From NCBI RefSeq assembly GCF_002843605.1, contig NZ_CP025263.1, forward strand, positions 4,803,501 through 4,867,500: a stretch of DNA of 64,000 bases. Reading direction: 5' to 3'. This DNA is from Pseudomonas sp. S09G 359. Its GTDB lineage: Bacteria > Pseudomonadota > Gammaproteobacteria > Pseudomonadales > Pseudomonadaceae. Every line of letters begins with the position of its first letter. The first letter of the stretch is position 1. The notes below the pieces were generated by a model. That model made no database searches, was not told the DNA's origin, and saw only the letters and a list, made by a program, of their open reading frames with translations. A program made the translations under genes and the position numbers. Shown here in pieces: positions 35,670-43,716 of this stretch.

Positions 35670-37838
35670 GTGCTTTCCCGTCTGTTCGCCCTGCCCTGCT
35701 ACCTCCTGATCGCCCTGCTCACGCTGCTGCCGCTCACGCCTGCCCAGGCCGTGAGCCTGCCCGGCCTGCTGGGCAGCACCAACAAGAGCCAACCCCAGGC
35801 AGACGTGCCCCTCGGCCAGTCCCTGGACGAGGTGATCAAGACCCTGGAAAACGACCAGCAACGCACCCAGCTCTTGAGCGACCTGAAAAAACTCCGCGAA
35901 GCCACGCAAAAGGCCCAGCCGGCCGCCGAGCAAGGCGTACTTGGCTTGATCGGCGGCACCCTGGCCGGCCTCGAGGCTCAGTTTTCCGGTGCCGACAGCC
36001 CGCTGGGGCGCTGGGCCGATGAAGTCGACCTGGCCAAGGATGAACTCAGTGCGCTGATACTGCCGGCCAACGAATGGCTGCCGATCATCTTCGGTTTTGC
36101 CTTGATCCTGGCGATATGGAGCCTGCTGGCGGCCGCGTTGATCTGGCTCAGCCACCGCGTGCGCGAACGCTTCGGCCTGCCCGAGGAGCTGCCGCAACAC
36201 CCGCGCACCTGGGATATGCTGCGTTTTGCCCTGCGCAAACTGGGGCCATGGCTGATTGCGCTGGTGATCACCGTGTACCTGAGCTACGCGCTGCCGTCGT
36301 CCCTGGGCAAATCCCTGGCGATGGTACTGGCCTATGCGCTGGTGGTCGGCACGTGTTTCTCGGCGATCTGCGTCATCGCCTTTTCGCTGCTCGATGGCCC
36401 GCACCGCCATCGCGCGCTGTATATCCTGCGCCGCCAGGCATTCCGCCCGCTGTGGTGGATCGGCAGCTTTGCAGCCTTTGGCGAAGCCTTGAGTGACCCG
36501 CGGCTGGTCGCGGCGCTCGGCCAGCACCTGGCCCACACCGCCGCGACGGTGGCGAATGTGATGGCGGCGTTGTCCACCGGCGTGTTTATCCTGCGCTTCC
36601 GCCGGCCGATCGCCCACCTGATCCGCAACCAGCCGCTGTCGCGCCGCCTCACCCGCCGCGCCCTCACCGACACGCTGTCGATCATCGGCTCCTTCTGGTA
36701 CATCCCGGCCCTGCTGCTGGTGGGCATCTCGCTGTTTGCCACCTTCCTGTCCGCCGGCGACACCAGCACCGCCCTGCGCCAGTCGCTGTTGTGCACGGTG
36801 CTGCTGGTGTTGTGCATGGTGATCAACGGCCTGGTGCGCCGCCACGCTCTCAAGCCGCAACGCGGGCACAAGCGCCATGCGCTGTACTCCGAGCGCCTGA
36901 AAAGCTTCGTGTACACCCTGGCCCACCTGGTGGTGTGGCTGGTGTTTATCGAACTGGGCCTGCGGGTGTGGGGCCTGTCGCTGATCCGCTTTACCGAAGG
37001 CGACGGCCATGAAATCAGCGTCAAGCTGTTTGGCCTGGGTGGCACGCTGCTGTTTGCCTGGTTGATCTGGATCCTCAGCGACACCGCGATCCACCACGCC
37101 CTCACCCGCTCGCGCAAAGGCCTGGCCAACGCGCGTGCGCAAACCATGATGCCGCTGATCCGCAACGTGCTGTTTGTGACCATCTTTATCATCGCCGCCA
37201 TCGTCGCCCTGGCGAACATGGGCATGAACGTTACGCCACTGCTGGCCGGTGCCGGTGTGATCGGCCTGGCCATCGGTTTTGGTGCGCAGTCGCTGGTGGC
37301 AGACCTGATCACCGGCCTGTTCATCATCATCGAAGACTCCCTGGCCATCGATGACTACGTGGACGTCGGCGGCCACCTCGGCACTGTCGAAGGCCTGACC
37401 ATCCGCACCGTGCGCCTGCGCGATATCGATGGCATCGTGCACACCATCCCGTTCAGCGAGATCAAGAGCATCAAGAACTACTCGCGAGAGTTCGGCTACG
37501 CGATCTTCCGGGTGGCGATCCCCTACAACATGGAGATCGATTCGGCGATCAAGCTGATCCGCGATGTCGGCCAGAAAATGCGCAACGACCCGCTGCAACG
37601 GCGCAATATCTGGTCACCGCTGGAAATTCAGGGGGTGGAAAGTTTCGAGTCGGGCAGCGCGATTCTGCGCGCGCGGTTCAAGACGGCGCCGATCAAGCAG
37701 TGGGAAGTGTCGCGGGCGTTTAACTTATCGCTCAAACGCCACCTGGATGAAGCCGGACTGGACCTGGCCACGCCGCGCTTGAGTGTGCAGGTGGTGACAG
37801 GGGCTTCGGGCGGGCTGGCAAAAGACGCTGAATCATAA
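35670..37838 (+). CDS. Large MscS-family mechanosensitive channel (YbiO-like)
   Basis: The 722-residue protein has a signal peptide (residues 1-27), a periplasmic Gln/Lys-rich region (about 35-125), about ten membrane helices (from about 132), and the MscS core near residue 530: AGVIGLAIGFGAQSLVADLITG pore helix, then DYVDVGGHLGTVEGLTIRTVRLRD and IPFSEIKSIKNYSRE of the cytoplasmic vestibule. It should open on membrane tension at hypo-osmotic shock. It starts with GTG at 35670. Length and architecture match YbiO better than small MscS. Confidence 0.9.
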   Translation: MLSRLFALPCYLLIALLTLLPLTPAQAVSLPGLLGSTNKSQPQADVPLGQSLDEVIKTLENDQQRTQLLSDLKKLREATQKAQPAAEQGVLGLIGGTLAGLEAQFSGADSPLGRWADEVDLAKDELSALILPANEWLPIIFGFALILAIWSLLAAALIWLSHRVRERFGLPEELPQHPRTWDMLRFALRKLGPWLIALVITVYLSYALPSSLGKSLAMVLAYALVVGTCFSAICVIAFSLLDGPHRHRALYILRRQAFRPLWWIGSFAAFGEALSDPRLVAALGQHLAHTAATVANVMAALSTGVFILRFRRPIAHLIRNQPLSRRLTRRALTDTLSIIGSFWYIPALLLVGISLFATFLSAGDTSTALRQSLLCTVLLVLCMVINGLVRRHALKPQRGHKRHALYSERLKSFVYTLAHLVVWLVFIELGLRVWGLSLIRFTEGDGHEISVKLFGLGGTLLFAWLIWILSDTAIHHALTRSRKGLANARAQTMMPLIRNVLFVTIFIIAAIVALANMGMNVTPLLAGAGVIGLAIGFGAQSLVADLITGLFIIIEDSLAIDDYVDVGGHLGTVEGLTIRTVRLRDIDGIVHTIPFSEIKSIKNYSREFGYAIFRVAIPYNMEIDSAIKLIRDVGQKMRNDPLQRRNIWSPLEIQGVESFESGSAILRARFKTAPIKQWEVSRAFNLSLKRHLDEAGLDLATPRLSVQVVTGASGGLAKDAES

Positions 37839-37855
37839 CTTTGCCGAGCCGGCTT

Positions 37856-38045
37856 GTTGTGGCGAGCGGGCTTATTGTGGCAAGCCGGCTTGTTGTGGCG
37901 AGCGGGCTTGCCCGCGTTGGGCCGCGAAGCGGCCCCAGTACTGAGAAATGCGATCCTTAAGGAAGAACTCATCGCCTGGCTTTGGGGCTGCTTCGCAGCC
38001 CAACGCGGGCAAGCCCGCTCGCCACAACAGGCGGGCTCGCCACAG
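37856..38045. repeat. Compound REP cluster with three left heads
   Basis: Three tandem, partly diverged heads (TTGTGGCGAGCGGGCTT, TTGTGGCAAGCCGGCTT, TTGTGGCGAGCGGGCTTGC) are followed by a GCCGCGAAGCGGCCCC hairpin, about 40 bp of spacer, a right arm CCAACGCGGGCAAGCCCGCTCGCC and a further GGCGGGCTCGCCACA tail. It lies between the convergent mscS-like and mbtH-like genes. Confidence 0.78.
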
Positions 38046-38065
38046 GAAGCTAATTTGTTGCCGGG

Positions 38066-38287
38066 TCAGGCCAGTGCGGCGCCGTCCATCTTCTGGCGCA
38101 GGCTCAGGGGGCGCATGTCGGTCCAGGTTTCTTCGATGTAGGCCAGGCACTCTTTCTTCAGGCCGCTCTTGCCCACGGTGCGCCAGCCTTCCGGCACGGC
38201 CTTGTAGTCGGGCCAGATGGAATACTGTTCTTCATGGTTGACCACTACCTGAAACAGGATGTCGTCGCGGTCAAATACTGAGGTCAT
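38066..38287 (-). CDS. MbtH-like NRPS accessory protein
   Basis: MbtH-like proteins bind and activate adenylation domains of nonribosomal peptide synthetases. The 73-residue protein has the family core [20 protein letters not shown] followed by [27 protein letters not shown] lies 6 nt before the ATG. It follows pvdH by 82 bp in the same direction, as in P. aeruginosa, and should assist the pyoverdine synthetases including PvdL. Confidence 0.95.
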   Translation of the reverse strand: MTSVFDRDDILFQVVVNHEEQYSIWPDYKAVPEGWRTVGKSGLKKECLAYIEETWTDMRPLSLRQKMDGAALA

Positions 38288-38369
38288 TGCTGTTCTCCAT
38301 CGCTCAAAGGCTGGCTGCGCACCATGCGCAGCGCTGATATCTGTAGAAACGTACCAACTTGGCGAAAAA

Positions 38370-39782
38370 TTAGAGGCTGGCGACGGCGGCCGCCAAAGCG
38401 CGCCCGAAAATCTCGGCCACCCGGTCGACTTCGACGGCAGTGATCACCAGCGGCGGCAGGAAACGCACCACGCTGCCATGCCGGCCGCCCAGCTCCAGGA
38501 TCAGGCCGCGCTTGAGGCATTCACGCTGCACCAGCGGTGCCAATTGGCGATGCACCGGGGGGTGACCCTGGATATCCGGAGCGCCATCCGGCTCGACCAG
38601 TTCCACGCCCAGCATCAACCCGCGCCCACGAATATCCCCCAGGTGCGGGAAGTCGCGCTGCAAGATGCGCAGGTGCTCAGCCAGGCGCTCGCCCATGGCC
38701 GCCGCGTGACCGGCCAGGTCGTGCTCCTTGAGGTAGCGCATTACCGCCGACCCCGCCGCCATGGCCATCTGATTGCCACGGAAGGTCCCGGCATGCGCGC
38801 CCGGCAGCCAGGTGTCGAGCCAGTCGCGATACACCACCACCGCCAGCGGCAGGCTGCCGCCAATGGCCTTGGACATCACCACCACGTCCGGGATGATGCC
38901 GGCGTGTTCAAAGGCAAACATCTTGCCGGTGCGGCCGAACCCGCTCTGGATCTCGTCGACGATCAACGCCACACCTGCCTGCTCGGTGATACGCCGCAGA
39001 CCGCGCAGCCAGTCGAGATCGGCCGGGATCACCCCGCCCTCGCCCTGGACCACCTCGACAATCACCGCCGCCGGCAGCAACACCCCGGCTTCCGGATCAT
39101 TCAGCAAGTTTTCCAGGTAATGCAGGTTCACCCGCACACCTTCTGCGCCGCCCAGGCCGAACGGGCAACGGTAGTCATAGGGGTACGGCAAAAACTGCAC
39201 GCCATTGCCAAGCAACGCGCCCAAGGGTTTTTTCGGCCCCAGGCTGCCCATCAGGCTCAGCGCGCCCTGGCTCATGCCGTGATAACCGCCCTGGAACGAC
39301 AGCACCGTGCTGCGACCGGTGGCAGTGCGCACCAGCTTCAATGCGGCTTCCACCGCATCGGTGCCGGTGGGGCCGCAGAACTGGATCTTGGCTTCTCGCG
39401 CGAGTTCTGCCGGCAGCAGGCCGAATAGATCTTGCACGAACTGGTCCTTGACCGGCGTGGTCAGGTCCAGGGTGTGCAGCGGCAGTTCATCACTCAGCAC
39501 TTGCTGGATGGCTTCGATCACCACCGGGTGGTTATGCCCCAACGCCAGGGTACCGGCGCCGGCAAGGCAGTCGATGAAACTGCGGCCTTCCACATCTTCT
39601 ACATAAATGCCCTTGGCCCGCTTGAGCGCCAGGGGAATGCGCCGTGGGTAGCTGCGGGCGTTGGACTCCTGCTGGCGCTGGCGGGCCAGCAGCGGGGTCT
39701 CGTCGAACTGGTAGAGCGTTTCCACGGGTGCTGGGTTGACCTGCACCGGGGCGTCTTCGATACGGCTGATAGCGACTGACAT
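38370..39782 (-). CDS. pvdH: L-2,4-diaminobutyrate:2-oxoglutarate aminotransferase
   Basis: PvdH makes L-2,4-diaminobutyrate from aspartate semialdehyde, a building block of the pyoverdine chromophore. The 470-residue protein is a class III aminotransferase: [52 protein letters not shown], and the PLP lysine in [15 protein letters not shown]. The ATG at 39782 has GAGGGA upstream; the 12 extra codons before it are probably untranslated. A PvdS-type promoter lies about 95-120 bp upstream. mbtH follows. PvdL's last adenylation domain should use its product. Confidence 0.95.
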   Translation of the reverse strand: MSVAISRIEDAPVQVNPAPVETLYQFDETPLLARQRQQESNARSYPRRIPLALKRAKGIYVEDVEGRSFIDCLAGAGTLALGHNHPVVIEAIQQVLSDELPLHTLDLTTPVKDQFVQDLFGLLPAELAREAKIQFCGPTGTDAVEAALKLVRTATGRSTVLSFQGGYHGMSQGALSLMGSLGPKKPLGALLGNGVQFLPYPYDYRCPFGLGGAEGVRVNLHYLENLLNDPEAGVLLPAAVIVEVVQGEGGVIPADLDWLRGLRRITEQAGVALIVDEIQSGFGRTGKMFAFEHAGIIPDVVVMSKAIGGSLPLAVVVYRDWLDTWLPGAHAGTFRGNQMAMAAGSAVMRYLKEHDLAGHAAAMGERLAEHLRILQRDFPHLGDIRGRGLMLGVELVEPDGAPDIQGHPPVHRQLAPLVQRECLKRGLILELGGRHGSVVRFLPPLVITAVEVDRVAEIFGRALAAAVASL

Positions 39783-39876
39783 CTCTCGATCCCTCAATAC
39801 GCTGATGATGGTGACCAAACTGCCGATCCGTTGGCGTCTGGCCCAAGGGCATGCGCACGGATTTCCTGTTCTGGAA

Positions 39877-39900
39877 ACGCACCAGCGTGAGGAGGATTTA
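39877..39900 (-). promoter_or_regulatory. PvdS-dependent (IS-box) promoter of pvdH
   Basis: On the minus strand the sequence reads TAAAT-N16-CGT, a perfect match to the PvdS promoter consensus, 95 bp from the pvdH ATG. Confidence 0.8.
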
Positions 39901-40067
39901 GGGGGGGTGGTCGTTTTTGATTGGGGGTATATCCGTTGCTGCGGTAACGGCGGCTTATGGTTCCGCCCTTACGGCGGGTCACTTTTGGAAAAGAGCCCCA
40001 AAAGTAACCAAAAGGGCTCTTGCCCCAACACTCGGCACCTCGCCTAGGCTCGGTGTGCCCTCACTCC

Positions 40068-40156
40068 GGCTTGAATCCGTGGGCCGCCGCCATGGGCCAT
40101 CCTTGGCCCATCGCGGCTAACCCGGCGTCCTGCCGGGTTACCCACGGATTCAAGCC
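40068..40156. repeat. Y-shaped module 1
   Basis: A perfect 16-bp outer stem (40068-40083 with 40141-40156) encloses two hairpins: a 14-position stem with one mismatch around TCCT (40086-40117), containing ATGGGCCA, and TAACCCGGC / GCCGGGTTA around GTCCT (40118-40140). Together they can fold as a three-way junction in single-stranded DNA or RNA. Confidence 0.8.
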
Positions 40157-40407
40157 TGCGTTCGGCCAGCGTGTTTAACGGGGCGCCTAAGATCAAGATC
40201 AAGATCACGATCAAAAGCGCAGATCAAAAGACCGCTGACTTCGTCAGCGCAAAGGATGTAAGGGCCACAGCAAAAACAAAGCAAAGCAACAGCGCTTTTG
40301 ATCTACACCACTCAGGTCGGCTACTAGGCCGCCGTGCTCTGCTCTTGATCTGCTTTGGCTTTTGATCTTGATCTGAAATCGCCCCGTCAACCACGCTGGC
40401 CGGAATT

Positions 40408-40501
40408 CGACAGTGATTTGGGGGGTAAACCGGCAGGGATGCCGGTTTAGCCGCCCCGCGCCATGGATGGCGCGTGGCGGCGGCCCCCCAAATCACTGTC
40501 G
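40408..40501. repeat. Y-shaped module 2, inverted relative to module 1
   Basis: A perfect 18-bp outer stem (40408-40425 with 40484-40501) encloses TAAACCGGCA / TGCCGGTTTA around GGGA (40426-40449) and a 15-position stem with one mismatch containing CGCGCCAT / ATGGCGCG (40450-40481). The two inner hairpins are the counterparts of those in module 1 in reverse order, but the sequences differ, so the shape is better kept than the sequence. Confidence 0.82.
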
Positions 40502-40503
40502 GA

Positions 40504-41418
40504 TTACGGGCACACCGAGCCTAAGCGAGGTGCCGAGTGGTGGGGCGAGGACCTTTTGGTTACTTTTGGGTCCTTCCAAAAGTGACCCGCTGTAAGAGCG
40601 GAACCATAAGCCGCCGTTACCGAAGAAATGGATATGCACTCAACCCACCTCACCCCCCCCCGATACCTCTCATTCAACGCATACAAAATCGCACAAGTCT
40701 CAGCGTCCAGAACCCCACGATAATCCCGCGCCCGAAAGTGCATCTGAAACGCCCGAGTCCTAAGTTCAAACGCTCGGCGATTCTGCGCCGGCTTATAGCC
40801 ATAGCGCTGAAACGCCCGCTCCACCTCCACCTCAGGCGGCAAACCAACACAAAACCGCCGCTGATACATCACCCGCGTCGGCTCATCAAACCAAGCCCCC
40901 ACCCCGGCCTCATACAACGCAAGCCAAGGCAACCGCGGCCCCGGATCACTCTTGCGCCAATACGCCACATCCGAATGCCCAAGAATATCCGCCGGCCCTA
41001 CCTGCGGGTATCGCCCAAGAATGTCGCGAACCAACGCAATCAACCCCTCCACCTGCTTCTGACCATACCCAGGAAAGGTAAACACCCCCCCGTCATCGCG
41101 CGCCAGGTTGACGATCTCGACACCAATCGCCCGGCTGTTGAGGTTATCGCGCCCAGCCCAATGGCTCACCCCCGCATGCCAGGCACGCTGCTCCTCACCC
41201 ACCAGGCGAAACACCCGCAACTCGTCATATCCCGCCGCGCGGTAGCCAGGCTCATCAGGATCAGGCAGCAGGTAATGCGCGCTGACCCCATTACGCGTCA
41301 GGGTACGCAAGGAAGACACGAAGGGCGCCGCGGTGTAGTGCAGAATCACCTGCCCCACGGGCTCACCGTTGCGTTCGTTGAAGTCCCGGGCAGGAAAACT
41401 CGTATCAATGACCAACAT
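40504..41418 (-). CDS. AmpD-like N-acetylmuramoyl-L-alanine amidase with repeat-derived tail
   Basis: This zinc amidase should cleave the lactyl-L-Ala bond of (anhydro)muropeptides. The 304-residue protein has His27 in ILHYTA, and His148 and Asp158 in ILGHSDVAYWRKSDPGPR, fitting the amidase_2 metal site. No signal peptide is seen, so it is probably cytoplasmic like AmpD; residues 190-255 resemble an AmiD-type C-terminal helical domain. The last ~44 residues (from about 261) are encoded by the inverted repeat and match a frame of its other copy near 39930, so the original stop appears to have been lost. AAGGA precedes the ATG; the TTG six codons upstream is less likely. Confidence 0.85.
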   Translation of the reverse strand: MLVIDTSFPARDFNERNGEPVGQVILHYTAAPFVSSLRTLTRNGVSAHYLLPDPDEPGYRAAGYDELRVFRLVGEEQRAWHAGVSHWAGRDNLNSRAIGVEIVNLARDDGGVFTFPGYGQKQVEGLIALVRDILGRYPQVGPADILGHSDVAYWRKSDPGPRLPWLALYEAGVGAWFDEPTRVMYQRRFCVGLPPEVEVERAFQRYGYKPAQNRRAFELRTRAFQMHFRARDYRGVLDAETCAILYALNERYRGGVRWVECISISSVTAAYGSALTAGHFWKDPKVTKRSSPHHSAPRLGSVCP

Positions 41419-41541
41419 CAGAAGAGTCCTTTTCAATACAGGCCAAGTCTTTCAGCCCGTTCAAGCACAAAAAAACTACCGCCATCCTGAAGGCTTAAAC
41501 CCCAGGCAGGCGGTAACTATCTAGCACTTGAAGAAAAGCAT

Positions 41542-42864
41542 TCAGCGCCGCAGCGGCATCCCCAGGTCGACCCGCAGGCCGTCCGGCTGGCTGTCGAATT
41601 TCAGCGAGCACGAACAACGCTGCACAATCGCCTGCACGATCGCCAGGCCCAGGCCACAGCCCTCGCTGCTGCCATTGCGCCAGAAGCGCTGCGTCAGGTA
41701 TTGCAGGTCTTCGGCGGCAATCTGCTTGCCATGGTCGCGCACGCGGAACACCACGTTGTCGGCAGCGGTAAAGACACTCAGCTCCACGCGGGTGTCACCC
41801 GGCGTGTGGCGCAACGCGTTATCCAGTAGGTTGCGCAAGGCCGCGACGGCCAGGGCCACCGGCATTTCCACCGGGGTTTCACTGAGGTTGTCCGCCAGAA
41901 TCAGGTCGATGCGCTGATTATCGCCGGCGTTCGCGTCCTGGATCGCCAGCCGCGCGACTTGCTCCGCGCTCGATTGCAGGCCGTCATCGAACGACAAGCT
42001 GCCCTCCACTCGCGCCAGCAGCAGCAATTGCTCCAGGGTCCGGTGCAGGCGGTCGGCGCCCTCCTCGGCGTGCGCCAGGGACTGGTCGCGCGCCGCGCCC
42101 TCGGTCATGCGCGCCACTTGCAGGTGGGTCTTGATGGCTGTCAGCGGGCTGCGCAGCTCGTGGGCGGCGTCGCCGGTGAGGCGCCGTTCGCGCTCGATGG
42201 TCTTGGCGATGCGCTGCAGCAATTGGTTCTGGGTGTCGAGCAGCGGCTTGAGCTCGCTGGGCAACGGATGAATCTGCAACGGCTCGAGGGAGTCGGCGCT
42301 GCGGCGCATCAGCGCGTCACGCATGCGGTTGAGCGGTTGCAGGCTCTGGCCGATGCCCAGCCACAGCAGCCATAGGCAGCCCAGCAGGGCCACGCCCACC
42401 GGCACCGAGGCCGCCAGCAGGATCGACAGGTTCAACGCCTCGCGCTCCACCTGGCGGTCGGCCGTGGTGATCAGCAGGTCGCCACGGGACAGGGTAAAAC
42501 TGCGCCAGCCCACGCCATCGATGATCTGGTCGCGAAAGCCGCTCTTGCGCGACTCCAGCCCCTCATCCGGGGTGGTGTGGCTGCGCGCAAGAATTTCCCC
42601 GCGCAACGAGCTGACCTGGCAGGCCATCCCACCGGGTACATTCAGTTGGTCGGTGCGTAATTGCGTGCCGCCGCTCACGCTGGCCAGGCCCGGCATCTGT
42701 TCGGTGAGCCCGGCCACCATGCGCGCGGACGCCACCAGGCGCTGGTCGAGGGAGAACATCATCTGGTTGCGCAGGTCGTTGAGCATCCAGGCCGCCGCCA
42801 GGACCCAGATCAACACAAAAGCGGCGCCCAGCTTGAACGTCAGGCGCAGGCGCAGGCTTTTCAC
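41542..42864 (-). CDS. dsbS: Sensor histidine kinase, DsbS-like
   Basis: The 440-residue kinase has two membrane helices (about 8-28 and 145-170), a periplasmic sensor of about 115 residues, a HAMP-like linker, the H-box DAAHELRSPL with His235, the N-box NLLDNALRHTP and G-box GCGLGLAIV. It overlaps the response regulator by 4 nt and is divergent from dsbD-tlpA-dsbG, as in P. aeruginosa PA2476-PA2480. As I recall, P. aeruginosa DsbS senses copper through Cys82; here the only periplasmic cysteine in the sensor region is also at residue 82. The symbol rests on that synteny. Confidence 0.85.
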   Translation of the reverse strand: MKSLRLRLTFKLGAAFVLIWVLAAAWMLNDLRNQMMFSLDQRLVASARMVAGLTEQMPGLASVSGGTQLRTDQLNVPGGMACQVSSLRGEILARSHTTPDEGLESRKSGFRDQIIDGVGWRSFTLSRGDLLITTADRQVEREALNLSILLAASVPVGVALLGCLWLLWLGIGQSLQPLNRMRDALMRRSADSLEPLQIHPLPSELKPLLDTQNQLLQRIAKTIERERRLTGDAAHELRSPLTAIKTHLQVARMTEGAARDQSLAHAEEGADRLHRTLEQLLLLARVEGSLSFDDGLQSSAEQVARLAIQDANAGDNQRIDLILADNLSETPVEMPVALAVAALRNLLDNALRHTPGDTRVELSVFTAADNVVFRVRDHGKQIAAEDLQYLTQRFWRNGSSEGCGLGLAIVQAIVQRCSCSLKFDSQPDGLRVDLGMPLRR

Positions 42865-43541
42865 GATGCGTCCTCGCCCCCGTCAGCCGTGCCCAGGCGG
42901 TAGCCAAGGCCGCGCACGGTTTCGACGATGCCGTTGCCCAACTTGCGCCGCAGGTGGTGGATGTGCACGTTGAGGGCGTTGCTTTCCAGTTCGTCGTTGA
43001 AGCCGTAGACGCTGTCCTTGAGCTGCTCACTGGACAACACGCGCCCCTTGTTATGCAGCAAGGCCTGCAGCAACGCCTGCTCACGCCGCGACAGGTCCAC
43101 CGGCTGGCCGCCGAGGAAGGTCTCGCGGCTGCTTGGGTCGTAGGCCAGGCGGCCGTGTTCGATCAGGTTGACGCTGCGCCCCGCCACCCGTCGCAGCAGG
43201 GTTTGCAGGCGTGCGGCGAGTTCACGCAGGTCGAACGGCTTGAGCAGGTAGTCATCGGCGCCGGCTTGCAGGCCGTCGACGCGGTTGGTCACCGAATCCC
43301 GCGCGGTCAGGATCAGCACCGGAATTTCCAAGCCCTGGCTGCGCTGTTGTTGCAACAATTTGAGACCATCTTCATCCGGCAGGCCGAGGTCGAGCACCAT
43401 GATGTCGAACGTGGCCGCCTTGAGCATGGCCCGTGCGGCAGCGGCCGTGGCCACGCGCTCGACGGTAAAGCCCTGCGCGCCGAGACCGGCTACGATGCCG
43501 CTGGCGATCAGTTCGTCGTCTTCACAGACCAGTACGTGCAT
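42861..43541 (-). CDS. dsbR: OmpR-family response regulator, DsbR-like
   Basis: The 226-residue protein has a receiver domain with acidic pocket CEDDE and phospho-acceptor Asp51 (MVLDLGLPDEDG), Lys in LLKPFDLRELAAR, and a C-terminal winged helix (VDLSRREQALLQALLHNKGRVLSSEQL to HIHHLRRKLG). It is first in the two-gene operon with the kinase and is read away from dsbD. The direct repeat GTTAAT-N5-GTTAAT in the divergent gap is its likely binding site. Confidence 0.9.
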   Translation of the reverse strand: MHVLVCEDDELIASGIVAGLGAQGFTVERVATAAAARAMLKAATFDIMVLDLGLPDEDGLKLLQQQRSQGLEIPVLILTARDSVTNRVDGLQAGADDYLLKPFDLRELAARLQTLLRRVAGRSVNLIEHGRLAYDPSSRETFLGGQPVDLSRREQALLQALLHNKGRVLSSEQLKDSVYGFNDELESNALNVHIHHLRRKLGNGIVETVRGLGYRLGTADGGEDAS

Positions 43542-43652
43542 GGTGAACCCTTCATGAAAGATGGGGGGATTAAAGGTGGCGCGGATTAAGCGCAGATTAT
43601 GCCGTGAAAAGAGGCGCGCTCGGGCCTCGCCTTCACTTTAGAATAGAGGGTG

Positions 43653-43669
43653 GTTAATCATCGGTTAAT
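43653..43669. promoter_or_regulatory. Direct-repeat box for an OmpR-type regulator
   Basis: GTTAAT-N5-GTTAAT lies in the divergent gap between dsbR and dsbD, 48 bp before the dsbD ATG. The 11-bp periodicity and TTAAT half-sites are like PmrA/QseB-type boxes. A CACAC-ATT-GTGTG palindrome follows at about 43676-43688. Confidence 0.6.
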
Positions 43670-43716
43670 CAACGCCACACATTGTGTGCCTACTTGCATC
43701 GAACTAAGGCTTGACC

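Larger units (their letters stand above)
39925..40640. repeat. Composite ~710-bp nested inverted repeat
   Basis: The outer flanks (about 39930-40067 and 40502-40640) are inverted near-copies, sharing for example GCGGTAACGGCGGCTTATGG-like and CTCGGCACCTCGC/TAGGCTCGGTGTGCCC blocks. Inside lie two Y-shaped modules (40068-40156 and 40408-40501), then a second pair of inverted flanks (40163-40185 and 40380-40402, around GGCCAGCGTG...ACGGGGCG). The centre (about 40220-40355) has GATCAAGATCAAGATC and GATCAAAAGC motifs and no credible gene. The flanking sequence resembles dispersed intergenic repeats of the P. fluorescens group. Confidence 0.8.

Noticed and set aside
35514..37598. A 694-codon minus-strand frame over the mechanosensitive channel gene
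   Set aside because: The plus strand has clear MscS motifs; the antisense product is low-complexity His/Gln/Arg.
40171..40365. A 64-codon ORF in the centre of the nested repeat
   Set aside because: It is built from repeated GATCAA motifs and has no ribosome site.
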